Below, piece by piece: positions 8,799-17,409 of a stretch of 64,000 nucleotides of DNA; position 1 is the first letter of the stretch; every line of letters begins with the position of its first letter. The translations under genes and the position numbers were made by a program. A model generated the notes under the pieces. It was not told the origin of the DNA. It did no database searches and worked only from the letters and a program-made list of their open reading frames with translations. Source of the stretch: Thermohalobaculum sp039027855 (GTDB lineage: Bacteria; Pseudomonadota; Alphaproteobacteria; Rhodobacterales; Rhodobacteraceae); assembly GCA_039027855.1 (NCBI GenBank), contig JBCCJI010000013.1, positions 1 through 64,000 on the forward strand, written 5' to 3'.

Positions 8799-9680
8799 AT
8801 GGAACTCAAACGCCTCCGGCTGTTCGTGATCCTCGCCGAGGAGCTGCACTTCGGGCGGGCGGCAAAGCGCGCCGGGGTGGCCCAATCCGTCCTTTCGGTG
8901 CAGATCCAGCGCCTTGAGGACGAACTTGGGGCACCGCTCTTTCAGCGGAGCCGGCGCGAAGTGAGGCTGTCGGAACTCGGCCACCGCTTCGTCTTCGAGG
9001 CGCGGGCGATCCTGGACCGGCTCGAACGCGCCCGCCGCGTGGCGGATGCCATGAAGAGCGGCAAGGAACAGGTCCTGCGTGTCGCCATGACGACGGTAGC
9101 CATGCTCGGCAGGGCGCCCGGGATCGTCGGCCGCTTCCGCGATCTGAACCCCGAGATCGAGGTGGAGATCCGCGAGCTCGGCACCACGGATCAGGAGAAC
9201 GCCCTGGCAGTCCGCGAGATCGATCTCGGGTTTCTGCATCCGCCGATCGATCGAACCGATATCGAGACCCTGCCCCTGCCGCCCTCGCGTTTTCTGGCGC
9301 TCCGGCGCGAGACGTCGCGGCAAAAGACCGATGCCCTGCCCTGGGCAGAGGTGCTCGAGGCGCCGATCATCTTCTACGGCCGCCGCCGCGCGCCGCGTCT
9401 GTACGACAGCTTCATCAGTGGTGCGCATCGCCTCGGTGTGTCGCCGAGGATCGCTGCGGAAGCACGGTCCTTCCTGTCCGCCCTTGGCGCGGCGTCGGCG
9501 GGCATCGGGACGGCGCTGGTTCCCGAGGAATTGCAACGCTGTGCCCCCGACCATGTCGAGGCAATCCCGATCGAGGACTGCCCCATGGTTCTGGAGAACG
9601 GCATGGCCTTTCGGCCCGATCAAGGCCGACCGGCGCTCGAGGCGCTCATCGGTTTTGTCGCCACCACAATCCGATCCTGA
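8799..9680 (+). CDS. LysR-family transcriptional regulator
   Basis: A 293-residue protein with a standard N-terminal winged helix-turn-helix (residues about 1-60: HFGRAAKRAGVAQSVLSVQI followed by RLEDELGAPLFQRS) and a periplasmic-binding-fold effector domain from about residue 90. A GAGGAGG lies just before the ATG. It is divergent from the exported propeller gene with a palindromic LysR-type box between them, so it probably activates that gene on binding a small molecule and represses itself. The effector is unknown. Confidence 0.9.
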   Translation: MELKRLRLFVILAEELHFGRAAKRAGVAQSVLSVQIQRLEDELGAPLFQRSRREVRLSELGHRFVFEARAILDRLERARRVADAMKSGKEQVLRVAMTTVAMLGRAPGIVGRFRDLNPEIEVEIRELGTTDQENALAVREIDLGFLHPPIDRTDIETLPLPPSRFLALRRETSRQKTDALPWAEVLEAPIIFYGRRRAPRLYDSFISGAHRLGVSPRIAAEARSFLSALGAASAGIGTALVPEELQRCAPDHVEAIPIEDCPMVLENGMAFRPDQGRPALEALIGFVATTIRS

Positions 9681-10153
9681 GAAGGGTGCTCGCAGCCCGA
9701 CCATGGGAGATCTCAGGCGGCTTCACTTTCGGCGACACGCAGAGATCGTGAGTGAGGGCGCGACACGCGATCAACGCTCGACCAAGGACCAGAAAGGCGG
9801 AACAATCCTTCGAGGACGCCCCTTGCCACCCGTCGCCCTGATGTCCGTAAACGCCACCTCCGGGCGGGCACGCGAAGGGGTTTGGCTTAGCATTGCCGAA
9901 AACCTCGCGGGCCAACCCGGATGAGCTTCCGGGATAGGTTCACCAGAGGCTCCTGATCGAGCAGGGTGTGCCAGGGAAGACCGCGTCGAGTTCAGCGGCG
10001 CGTCATCGATCAGATCACCAACCGGCGACGTGGTGCGTTGGCCATGACGAACCTACCTGTGGCCGTGAGCCTGCGCGACACCCGATGACCATCCGCGCCA
10101 GGAAGCGCCGCTTCGAGCTTCACCCGCAGCGCGCTTGATGGTTCGGTCGGCAA
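9681..10153. other. 473-bp intergenic stretch with no recognisable gene
   Basis: Both strands contain open frames of 60-90 codons, but none has a convincing start, ribosome site or recognisable motif. The composition is slightly less ordered than the flanking genes. It may be degraded coding DNA. I found no RNA gene or repeat here. Confidence 0.4.
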
Positions 10154-11350
10154 ATGACACGGCCCCTCCTCGACAATCGCCGCGCGCGCCGGCTGTTCCT
10201 CGACAAGCATGCTTTGCTGCGGCCAGCACCCGGGTCCGGAAAAGGCGGCGATCTGGATGGGCTTCTGCGGGATCTGGGGTTCGTTCAGGTCGACAGCGTC
10301 GACACCCTCGCCCGCGCGCATGACCTGATCCTCTGGTCGCGCCGCACCCGCTATCGGCCGAAGGCGTTGGAGCAGCTCGTCGCGCGCCACCGTACGGCAT
10401 TTGAGCATTGGACCCATGACGCCGCGGTCGTCCCGATGCCCTTCTACCCGATGTGGCGGCTGAAGTTTGAGCGCGACGAGGCGCGGATGCGGGCGCGCTG
10501 GCCCAAACACCGTCGCGAGGGTTGGATCGCCGAAATCGACCGGGTGCTGCGCCATGTGAGCGATCACGGCGCGGCCTGCTCGCTCGATGTGGGCGACGGC
10601 GAGAGGGCGGGATCGTCGGGCTGGTGGGACTGGCACCCTTCCAAAACGGCGCTCGAATTCCTCTGGCGCTCGGGCAGGCTCGCCATCTGCCATCGCCGCG
10701 GCTTTCGCAAATACTATGACCTGGCCGAGAGGGTCATCCCGCCCGAGCAGCTCAATCGGCGCGTGGATGACGCCGAGATCCTCGACTGGGCAATGGCGGG
10801 GGCGCTGGAGCGCCTGGGCTTTGCGACCAGCGGAGAGCTGGCGGCGTTCTTCGAGATCGCGACGCGGGACGAGGCGAAGGCCTGGTGTGCGGCGGCCCTG
10901 GCCAGCGGGCGCATCATCGAGGCCGATATCGAGATGGCGGACGGATCGCGACGGCGCAGTGTCACCACCGAGGCTGCGCTGGACGCCGCTGCAACCCTGC
11001 CAGATCCCCTGTCGCGCCTGCGCCTCTTGTCCCCGTTCGATCCGGCGCTTCGAGACCGCGCACGCGCCGAACGGCTGTTCGGCTTTCGCTATCGCATCGA
11101 GATCTTCGTGCCCGAAGCCAAGCGTCAGTATGGCTATTACGTCTTTCCCGTGCTGCAGGGCGATCGTGTTATCGGAAGGGTGGACGCGCGGCGCGCGGGC
11201 GGTGCGCTGGCCGTCAGGGCGTTCTGGCCGGAACCGGGTATCCGCATGGGCAAGGCGCGCATCATGGCAATGGTGTCGGAACTGAACCGTGTGAGGGGGC
11301 TGTCGGGCACCAGCGACGTCACCTTCGCCGAAGACTGGCTCCGCCGTTGA
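10154..11350 (+). CDS. YcaQ/AlkZ-like DNA glycosylase (winged-helix, COG3214)
   Basis: A 398-residue soluble protein of the YcaQ/AlkZ family, which unhooks interstrand crosslinks or removes alkylated bases. The QVDSVDTLARAHDLILWSR segment carries the Q-x-D catalytic motif at residues 45-47 that separates the AZL/YcaQ branch from Streptomyces AlkZ (Q-x-Q). Tandem winged-helix regions follow (for example DWHPSKTALEFLWRSGRL at about 158-175). Length fits the family (about 370-410). It stands alone after a gene-poor gap. Activity is inferred from family. Confidence 0.82.
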   Translation: MTRPLLDNRRARRLFLDKHALLRPAPGSGKGGDLDGLLRDLGFVQVDSVDTLARAHDLILWSRRTRYRPKALEQLVARHRTAFEHWTHDAAVVPMPFYPMWRLKFERDEARMRARWPKHRREGWIAEIDRVLRHVSDHGAACSLDVGDGERAGSSGWWDWHPSKTALEFLWRSGRLAICHRRGFRKYYDLAERVIPPEQLNRRVDDAEILDWAMAGALERLGFATSGELAAFFEIATRDEAKAWCAAALASGRIIEADIEMADGSRRRSVTTEAALDAAATLPDPLSRLRLLSPFDPALRDRARAERLFGFRYRIEIFVPEAKRQYGYYVFPVLQGDRVIGRVDARRAGGALAVRAFWPEPGIRMGKARIMAMVSELNRVRGLSGTSDVTFAEDWLRR

Positions 11351-11416
11351 CCGATCGGCCGCTAGAGGACGGAAGTGTCGTTCGGGGCCACCGAGAGTGG
11401 GTGAGGCGACCGACGA

Positions 11417-12463
11417 TCAGCGCGCGGCCGCGCCTTCTTCGGTCTCTTCTTGGCGTTTTGCCGGGGCGAGCCTGGTCTGCCCGGCAGTCGCGGCCCTCGG
11501 CAAAGGGTCGAGGCGGCGGAACAGCACCTGCGAGAGATAATCGGCGACGAACCGCTCGGGCAGCGATATCGGGCGGCCGCGTAGGCGGCGCTGCACCCAG
11601 CTGAACAGCACCGCGCCAAGGCGCCCGGCGGCCATCATCCGTGTCGCAGCGATGCCGTGATGCTTGGCAAAATAGCGTGTCCAGCTCTCATGCAGATAGG
11701 CAGGCGTGCGCCCCGCCTTGGCATGACCATCGACCACGCCGGTCGTCTCGCCGGCGGCATGCCAGACGCGCGCGGCCGGCAGGTGCCAACTCTGCCATCC
11801 CTGTCGCGAGGCGACCCGCTGGTAGTCGACTTCTTCCAGATAAAGGAAAAAGCCCTCGTCCAGATCGCCCAGCGCCTGGAGCACCTGCCAGCGGATCATC
11901 AGCGACGCGCCGCCGATCCAGTCCACGGGTACCGGATCATCGCCCTCGCTCGCCAGGATCGGGCAAAAACGCTCGACCATCGGCAGGCCGAGCGGCCGCA
12001 AGACCTCGGTCCTCCAGGACGGAAAGTGGAAGGCCGCGCTAAAGGTGCTGCCATCGTCGTTCACCAGCGTCGGCCCGACGAAACCGGCCTCGGGACGCGC
12101 CAGCAACCCCTCCAGCAAGGTCGTGACCGCGCCGCTCTCCGGCTCGGCATCGGGGTTCAAGAGCAACACGGCATCGGGCTGCCAATCACTCTGCCTGAGA
12201 TACGCAAAGGCAAGGTTGTTGCCGGCCGCGAAGCCGCCGTTCAGCGAGGCTTGCAGCACGGTGACGGGGATCGGCGTCGGCGCGAGCGCGGCGATACCGG
12301 CCTCAAGCCGCGCGCCGTCACCGCCGGGCGAGGCATTGTCGACGAGGAAGAGCCGCGCGCCGGTGCCGGCGAGGTCAGGCAGATAGCGGCCGACCCGCTC
12401 GAGCACCGCCGCCGCCGTCCCGTAGTTGACCGTGATGATCGCCACCGTTGCGGTCACCGTCAT
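11417..12463 (-). CDS. GT2-family glycosyltransferase (rhamnosyltransferase-like)
   Basis: A 348-residue GT-A fold transferase. The N-terminal nucleotide-binding strand VAIITVNYG is followed by LFLVDNASPGG and the metal-site region LLLNPDAEPESG (about residues 99-110). The C-terminal part has WIGGASLMIRW, typical of WcaA/RfbN-like enzymes that add deoxyhexoses to lipid-linked glycans. It is cytoplasmic or membrane-associated. It opens the glycan region on the minus strand, opposite to the following glycosyltransferase run. The sugar and acceptor are not predictable. Confidence 0.85.
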   Translation of the reverse strand: MTVTATVAIITVNYGTAAAVLERVGRYLPDLAGTGARLFLVDNASPGGDGARLEAGIAALAPTPIPVTVLQASLNGGFAAGNNLAFAYLRQSDWQPDAVLLLNPDAEPESGAVTTLLEGLLARPEAGFVGPTLVNDDGSTFSAAFHFPSWRTEVLRPLGLPMVERFCPILASEGDDPVPVDWIGGASLMIRWQVLQALGDLDEGFFLYLEEVDYQRVASRQGWQSWHLPAARVWHAAGETTGVVDGHAKAGRTPAYLHESWTRYFAKHHGIAATRMMAAGRLGAVLFSWVQRRLRGRPISLPERFVADYLSQVLFRRLDPLPRAATAGQTRLAPAKRQEETEEGAAAR

Positions 12464-12595
12464 CTCCCTGATCGCCCATTCATCGGCGAATACTGACAGC
12501 CGTCATTTGCATACCGTCTGCAGCCTGTTAGCCAAGGGCTGCAGGCAGCGCCACCCGCGCAGAACCTGCGATGATGGACCAGGAGACGGCAGACA

Positions 12596-13261
12596 ATGAC
12601 GATCCTGGTGGTGAACCCGAATTCGAACCCGGACGTCACGGCCGCCATCGAGCAGACGGCGGCGGCTTTCAGGCTGGATGAGACGACCAAGATCGAGGTC
12701 CAAGATCTGGCCGAGGCCCCGTTTGGCATCGAGAGCCAGCGTGACGGGGATCTGGTCGCGCCCATGCTGACCGACATCGCGGCCGAGCGGCGCGATCTTA
12801 CGGGCCTTGTCATCGCCTGTTTCTCCGATCCGGGCCTCGCCGCCTGCCGCGAGGTGGCCCCCTGCCCGGTCTGGGGTATCGGTGAGGCGGCCGTTGCCAC
12901 CGCGCTTGCCCGCGCCGATACTGCGGGGGTTGTTGCCTTATCGACCGGTTCGGTCGCGCGGCATTGGCGGGCCTGGCGCCGTCTCGGTGTCGCCACGCGG
13001 ATTGTCGGTGAGGAACCGGTGTCGCTCAGCGTAGCTCAAAGCGGCGACCGCGACGTGTTGCCAGCGCTTGCAGAGGCCGGCCAGCGCCTCATCCGTCGGG
13101 GCGCCGACATTATTATTATGGGCTGTGCAGGCATGGGCGGACAGGCCCATGATCTCGAGCAGCGGCTTGGCGTACCGGTCATCGACCCCGTGGCCGCCGG
13201 CATAGGGATGGCGCTCGCCCATGTGCTGTCCGGCCGCCATGCTTTGGCTGCAGGGCTGTGA
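12596..13261 (+). CDS. Asp/Glu/hydantoin racemase family protein
   Basis: A 221-residue protein of the HyuE-like branch. It begins ILVVNPNSNP and has the two catalytic cysteines expected for cofactor-independent racemases: C75 in VIACFSDPG and C177 in IMGCAGM. Length is normal. Its last codon overlaps the GTG start of the next glycosyltransferase (GTGA), which implies translational coupling in a glycan operon, an unusual neighbour for a hydantoin-type racemase. The substrate is unknown; an amino-acid decoration of the polysaccharide is one possibility. Confidence 0.82.
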   Translation: MTILVVNPNSNPDVTAAIEQTAAAFRLDETTKIEVQDLAEAPFGIESQRDGDLVAPMLTDIAAERRDLTGLVIACFSDPGLAACREVAPCPVWGIGEAAVATALARADTAGVVALSTGSVARHWRAWRRLGVATRIVGEEPVSLSVAQSGDRDVLPALAEAGQRLIRRGADIIIMGCAGMGGQAHDLEQRLGVPVIDPVAAGIGMALAHVLSGRHALAAGL

Positions 13262-14328
13262 GTGCTATAGCCCCCGTGCGGGACGACGAATTACGGTGGC
13301 GGCAGTCACAAGGAACCGCGTTATTGATGGATGGCGGCGTGACGATGATTGCGCAATTGGCGGCGGCGGAGCATGGCAGGGCAACAGAGCCCGGCGCCTA
13401 TGCCGTGGTGTCGCCCTGCCGCAACGAAGCGCACTTGATGAAGCGCACGCTCGACAGCGTGATCGCCCAGACGCACTTGCCTAAGATCTGGGTCATCGTG
13501 GATGACGGCTCCACCGATGAGACGCCACAGGTTCTAGCCGAGTATGCTGCCCGCATGCCCTGGATCCGGATCATCACCCGCAAGAACCGCGGCCACCGCG
13601 CGGTTGGCCCCGGCGTGGTGGAGGCCTTCTACGATGGGCTGGAAGAGGTCGATCTCGACGCGGTCCAGCACGTCGCGAAACTCGATCTCGATGTCGATCT
13701 GCCCGAGCGGTATTTCGAGATCCTGTGCACGCGGCTCGACACCTCGCCCCGGCTCGGCAGCGTCTCGGGCAAGCCCTATGCCCGCAATGCCGCCGGCAGG
13801 CTGGTGTCGGAACGGCGCGGCGACGAGTTGTCGGTCGGCATGACCAAGCTCTGGCGGGTCGACTGCTTCAAGGATATCGGCGGGATCGTGCGCGGCGTGA
13901 TGTGGGATGCGATCGACTGCCATACCGCCCGCATGAAAGGCTGGACACCGCGCAGCTTCGACGAGCCCGATCTTCGCTTTGAGCATCTGCGCCCAATGGG
14001 GTCGAGCCAGAGCGGCATCCATGCCGGGCGCCGGCGCCATGGCGCCGGACAGTGGTATATGGGATCGAACCCGTTGTTCTTCGCCGGCAGCTGCATCTTC
14101 CGCATGCGCGATGCACCTGTCGTCACCGGCGGCCTGTCGATGATGGCGGGCTATGTGCTGGCCGCGCTGAGAGGGGCGCCGCGTCATCCCGACCAGGCCC
14201 TTCGCCACTTCGTCAAAGCCTATCAGCGCCGCGCCCTCGTCATGGGTAAAAGCAGGGCGACCAGAGCGATCGAGGCAACGCGCGAAAGGGTCTGGCGCGC
14301 TCGGGCCCGCGGAGTGAACGAGGCATGA
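13258..14328 (+). CDS. GT2-family glycosyltransferase
   Basis: A 356-residue GT-A transferase: YAVVSPCRNEAHLMKRTL with WVIVDDGSTDET (about residues 44-84) and an acidic KLDLDVDLPE segment (about 140-150) that likely holds the metal ligands. I used the GTG overlapping the racemase stop. An ATG at 13327 or 13345 would shorten the poorly conserved N-terminus and is also possible. The stop overlaps the next gene (ATGA). It is probably a cytoplasmic enzyme of surface polysaccharide assembly. Confidence 0.85.
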   Translation: MSAIAPVRDDELRWRQSQGTALLMDGGVTMIAQLAAAEHGRATEPGAYAVVSPCRNEAHLMKRTLDSVIAQTHLPKIWVIVDDGSTDETPQVLAEYAARMPWIRIITRKNRGHRAVGPGVVEAFYDGLEEVDLDAVQHVAKLDLDVDLPERYFEILCTRLDTSPRLGSVSGKPYARNAAGRLVSERRGDELSVGMTKLWRVDCFKDIGGIVRGVMWDAIDCHTARMKGWTPRSFDEPDLRFEHLRPMGSSQSGIHAGRRRHGAGQWYMGSNPLFFAGSCIFRMRDAPVVTGGLSMMAGYVLAALRGAPRHPDQALRHFVKAYQRRALVMGKSRATRAIEATRERVWRARARGVNEA

Positions 14329-15155
14329 CGGGCGCGGTCGCCGCCAGCGTTGCGGAGGCTGACCCTCCGAGCATGCGACCGGTCTTGCTGAAGATTGCAC
14401 ACCGCGGAGGCAGCGTCGGTTTGAGCGAGGCCAGCCGCGCAGCGCTGCTCATCGATCTCAAAGCCCGCATGGCGCGGGGAGAAGGGTTTGCCCTGGCGAC
14501 CCTCAACCTCGATCACCTCGTGAAACTCGGTCGCGACCGGGCATTTCGCGACGCTTATGCGGCCCATACTCATGTCTCTGCCGACGGGCGGCCGATCACC
14601 TGGCTGGCACGTCTTTGCCGGCAGCCCGTCGATCTCGTCACCGGCTCGGACCTGATCGCGCCGCTGGTCGAGAGCGCGGCCGCAACCGGGACGCAGGTCG
14701 CCCTGCTCGGCGCCACCGAACAGGCACTCGATGCCGCGGGATCGGCGCTGTCGGCGCGCTATCCAGGCCTCGTTATCAGCGCGCGGATCGCGCCCCCATT
14801 CGGGCTTGACCCAGATGGGCCGGCGGCGCTGGACGCCCTCGACCATGCGGTCGGCTCCGGAGCGGGACTGGTACTGCTGGCCCTCGGCGCGCCCCGCCAA
14901 GAGCGGTTGGCGGCCCACGGGCTCGTTCGCTATCCCACCACCGGCTTTGTCTCCATCGGCGCGGGGCTCGATTTCATCGCCGGCAGCCAGCGTCGTGCGC
15001 CAGGCCTGATGCGCCGCCTCGGTCTTGAGTGGCTGTGGCGTCTGCTCGCCGCGCCGCGTCGCCTTGGCCGGCGCTATCTTGACTGCGCGCTTATCCTGCC
15101 CTGGGCGGCGGTGGCTACGATCAGGCTTAACCGCAGCCGGGCCGGCGGGGTGTGA
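14325..15155 (+). CDS. WecG/TagA/CpsF-family glycosyltransferase (GT26)
   Basis: A 276-residue enzyme of the family that transfers an N-acetylhexosamine to a lipid-linked sugar. Recognisable blocks are FALATLNLDHLVKL, VSADGRPITWLARL with the downstream VTGSDLI (about residues 83-110), the GAPRQERL helix (about 189) and FVSIGAGLDFIAGS (about 210-223). It overlaps the genes on both sides by 4 nt (ATGA and GTGA), so it belongs to one tightly coupled transferase operon with the flanking GT2 genes. Donor identity (ManNAc, GlcNAc or other) is unknown. Confidence 0.88.
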   Translation: MTGAVAASVAEADPPSMRPVLLKIAHRGGSVGLSEASRAALLIDLKARMARGEGFALATLNLDHLVKLGRDRAFRDAYAAHTHVSADGRPITWLARLCRQPVDLVTGSDLIAPLVESAAATGTQVALLGATEQALDAAGSALSARYPGLVISARIAPPFGLDPDGPAALDALDHAVGSGAGLVLLALGAPRQERLAAHGLVRYPTTGFVSIGAGLDFIAGSQRRAPGLMRRLGLEWLWRLLAAPRRLGRRYLDCALILPWAAVATIRLNRSRAGGV

Positions 15156-16189
15156 GCGACACCCTTTCCGTCGCCGCGGTTGTCATCGGCCGGAACGAGG
15201 GGCCGCGTCTGGCGGCGTGTCTGGCGTCGATCGGCGCCGATTGCGCGCCGGTGATCTACGTCGATTCGGGATCGACGGATAACAGCCTGCGGATCGCGCG
15301 CGATGCCGGTGCCAAGATCGTGGAACTGGATCTGGACCGTCCTTTCACGGCAGCCCGTGCCCGTAACGCCGGTCTGGAGCAGTTGGGCGCTGACACGGCG
15401 CTGGTGCAGTTCGTCGATGGCGATTGCACGCTGGAGCCCGGCTGGATCGGCACGGCAACGGCGTTCATGGCAGAGCACCGCGAGATCGCGGCGCTCGCCG
15501 GCCGACTGACCGAACGCTTTCCCGAGGCCTCGATCTATAACCGGCTCTGCGACATCGAATGGCAGGCCGATGCAGGCGAGGGCGCGGAGACCGGCGGCAT
15601 CGTGATGATGAGACGCGCGGCCCTGGACGCCGTCGGCCCCTTCGATCCGCAGCTGATCGCGGGCGAGGAACCGGATCTTTGTCTGCGCCTGCGCCGGGCC
15701 GGTTGGAAGATCTGGCGGCTCGACACGCCCATGGCCCGCCATGACGCCGCGATGACCCAGTTCTCGCAGTTCTGGACGCGGAGCGTCCGCAGTGGATGGG
15801 CCGCGCTGGAGGGGGCCATGCGATACGCCGATGGCCCCGAGCGGTTCAATCGCAGCCGGGTGCTGAGCGCCGTGATCTGGGGGCTGATCGCTCCGGGATT
15901 GGCAGGCGCCGGGCTGATCGGCGGCGCCGTCGCGGCACTCGCCGGTTGGGGCATGGCCGCGGCGTTGGGCCTTGGGATGGTTGCCAGCGCCCTCATGCTG
16001 ACTGTCGTGCAGGCGGCTCGGCTGGCGCGGATGCGTCTTCGGCGTGGTGACGACGCGACGCTCGCCCGCGCCTACGCGGTGCTGACCCTCGCCTCAAAGC
16101 CCGCGCAGATCATCGGTATGGCGCGCTACCTGCGTATGCGGGGCACGGGACGGGCGGGCCGCCTGATCGAGTATCGCGAGCAAGGCTGA
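15152..16189 (+). CDS. GT2-family glycosyltransferase with C-terminal membrane segments
   Basis: A 345-residue protein with an N-terminal GT-A domain: VAAVVIGRNEGPRL, VIYVDSGSTDNS and the D-x-D-like FVDGDCTLEPGWI (about residues 88-100). Residues about 235-290 hold hydrophobic helices rich in Gly, Ala and Leu that anchor it to the inner membrane. GTG start overlapping the previous stop (GTGA). The enzyme probably extends a lipid-linked glycan at the cytoplasmic face. It is the last gene of the four-gene plus-strand run. Confidence 0.86.
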   Translation: MSDTLSVAAVVIGRNEGPRLAACLASIGADCAPVIYVDSGSTDNSLRIARDAGAKIVELDLDRPFTAARARNAGLEQLGADTALVQFVDGDCTLEPGWIGTATAFMAEHREIAALAGRLTERFPEASIYNRLCDIEWQADAGEGAETGGIVMMRRAALDAVGPFDPQLIAGEEPDLCLRLRRAGWKIWRLDTPMARHDAAMTQFSQFWTRSVRSGWAALEGAMRYADGPERFNRSRVLSAVIWGLIAPGLAGAGLIGGAVAALAGWGMAAALGLGMVASALMLTVVQAARLARMRLRRGDDATLARAYAVLTLASKPAQIIGMARYLRMRGTGRAGRLIEYREQG

Positions 16190-16192
16190 CGC

Positions 16193-17182
16193 CTAGCACC
16201 AGGTCCCGTAACCATCCGGGTGCGCGCCGTGCCAGGCCCAGGCATCGGCAAGGATCGCCTCGATGCTCGAGCGCTGCGGCACCCAGCCGAGATCTCGGCC
16301 GATCGCCGCGGCATCGGCGACCAGCACGGCAGGGTCGCCGCTCCGCCGCGCGGCGTGTTCGACGCCAAGCGGCCGACCGATGATCCGCTCCGCCGCCGCG
16401 ATCACCTCAAGCACGCTGGTCCCCTGCCCCGTGCCAAGGTTGTAGACGGCCGTCTCACCCGTCTGCCCGGCCTCCAACGCCAGAAGATGGGCATCGGCCA
16501 GATCGTCGAGATGCACGAAATCGCGGATGCAGGACCCGTCGGCGGTCGGCCAGTCGGTGCCGAACACCTTGAAGCCCGCCCGTTTGCCGAGCACGAACTC
16601 CATCAGGAGGGGGACGACGTGGCTCTCGATCCGGCGTGCCTCGCCGAAGGCACCGCCCGGTGCTGCGCCGGCAGCATTGAAGTACCGCAGGCAAGACGCC
16701 GACAGACCATAGGCCCGTGCATAGTCGCGAATGAGATACTCCATCGCGAGCTTCGAACTGCCATAGGGTGTGGCCGGCGCCAGGGCCGACGCCTCAGAGA
16801 GCGGCATCGCCGCCGCATGGTCGTAGACCGCGGCCGTCGACGAGGCGACAAGCCGTGTCACACCGGTCTCGACCATGGCATCTAGCAGGCACTGGGTGCC
16901 GACCACATTCACCGACCAATAGGCGCGCGGGTCTCCGATGGATGCAGGCACCGAGATCAGCGCTGCGAAATGCGCCACCGCGTCGATGCCGTGGCGGGTA
17001 AGAGCCTCGGCAAGTGTCGCGCGGTCCCGGATGTCGCCCTTCACGAGCAGGATACCGTCGAGGGCTGCGGCGTTCCCCTCGCTCAGATTGTCATAGGCAA
17101 CGATCTCGTGGCCGAGATCGCGGAAGCGCCGCAGGCAATGGCTGCCGACATACCCGGCCCCACCCGTCGCCAAGATTCGCAT
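16193..17182 (-). CDS. galE: UDP-glucose 4-epimerase
   Basis: A 329-residue extended short-chain dehydrogenase. MRILATGGAGYVGSHC gives the GxxGxxG NAD site at the very N-terminus, SSTAAVYD the catalytic Ser/Thr region and YGSSK the YxxxK pair. Length matches GalE (about 330). I chose the ATG at 17182 because it sits directly before the Rossmann motif; an upstream ATG adds 14 unlikely residues. It interconverts UDP-glucose and UDP-galactose (possibly also the N-acetyl forms) and so supplies donor sugar to the surrounding glycosyltransferases. It converges with the preceding transferase, 3 bp apart. Confidence 0.93.
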   Translation of the reverse strand: MRILATGGAGYVGSHCLRRFRDLGHEIVAYDNLSEGNAAALDGILLVKGDIRDRATLAEALTRHGIDAVAHFAALISVPASIGDPRAYWSVNVVGTQCLLDAMVETGVTRLVASSTAAVYDHAAAMPLSEASALAPATPYGSSKLAMEYLIRDYARAYGLSASCLRYFNAAGAAPGGAFGEARRIESHVVPLLMEFVLGKRAGFKVFGTDWPTADGSCIRDFVHLDDLADAHLLALEAGQTGETAVYNLGTGQGTSVLEVIAAAERIIGRPLGVEHAARRSGDPAVLVADAAAIGRDLGWVPQRSSIEAILADAWAWHGAHPDGYGTWC

Positions 17183-17409
17183 CGCCCCGCCCCCATCACC
17201 GTCCGATACACCATCGGCAGCCATTCAGATCCGCCATCCCTGCGCCCAGGCCTGCCCTCGAGCCGAGATGACGGCAACATTGTCGTGATGACAATGCCCT
17301 CATATGGCCGCCTTCTTGCCGCCTCTGTTGTCGCGCCGTAAGGTCAAAACGCGTGTTTGACCCGGCAAGGCCGGCATCGGGGTGTATTAACGGTGGTGGA
17401 CAAGAACAA

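Noticed and set aside
17353..17409. Longer start (GTG) for the exosortase
   Set aside because: It adds 19 polar residues including a Cys before the first helix, without a ribosome site; the ATG at 17410 is simpler.
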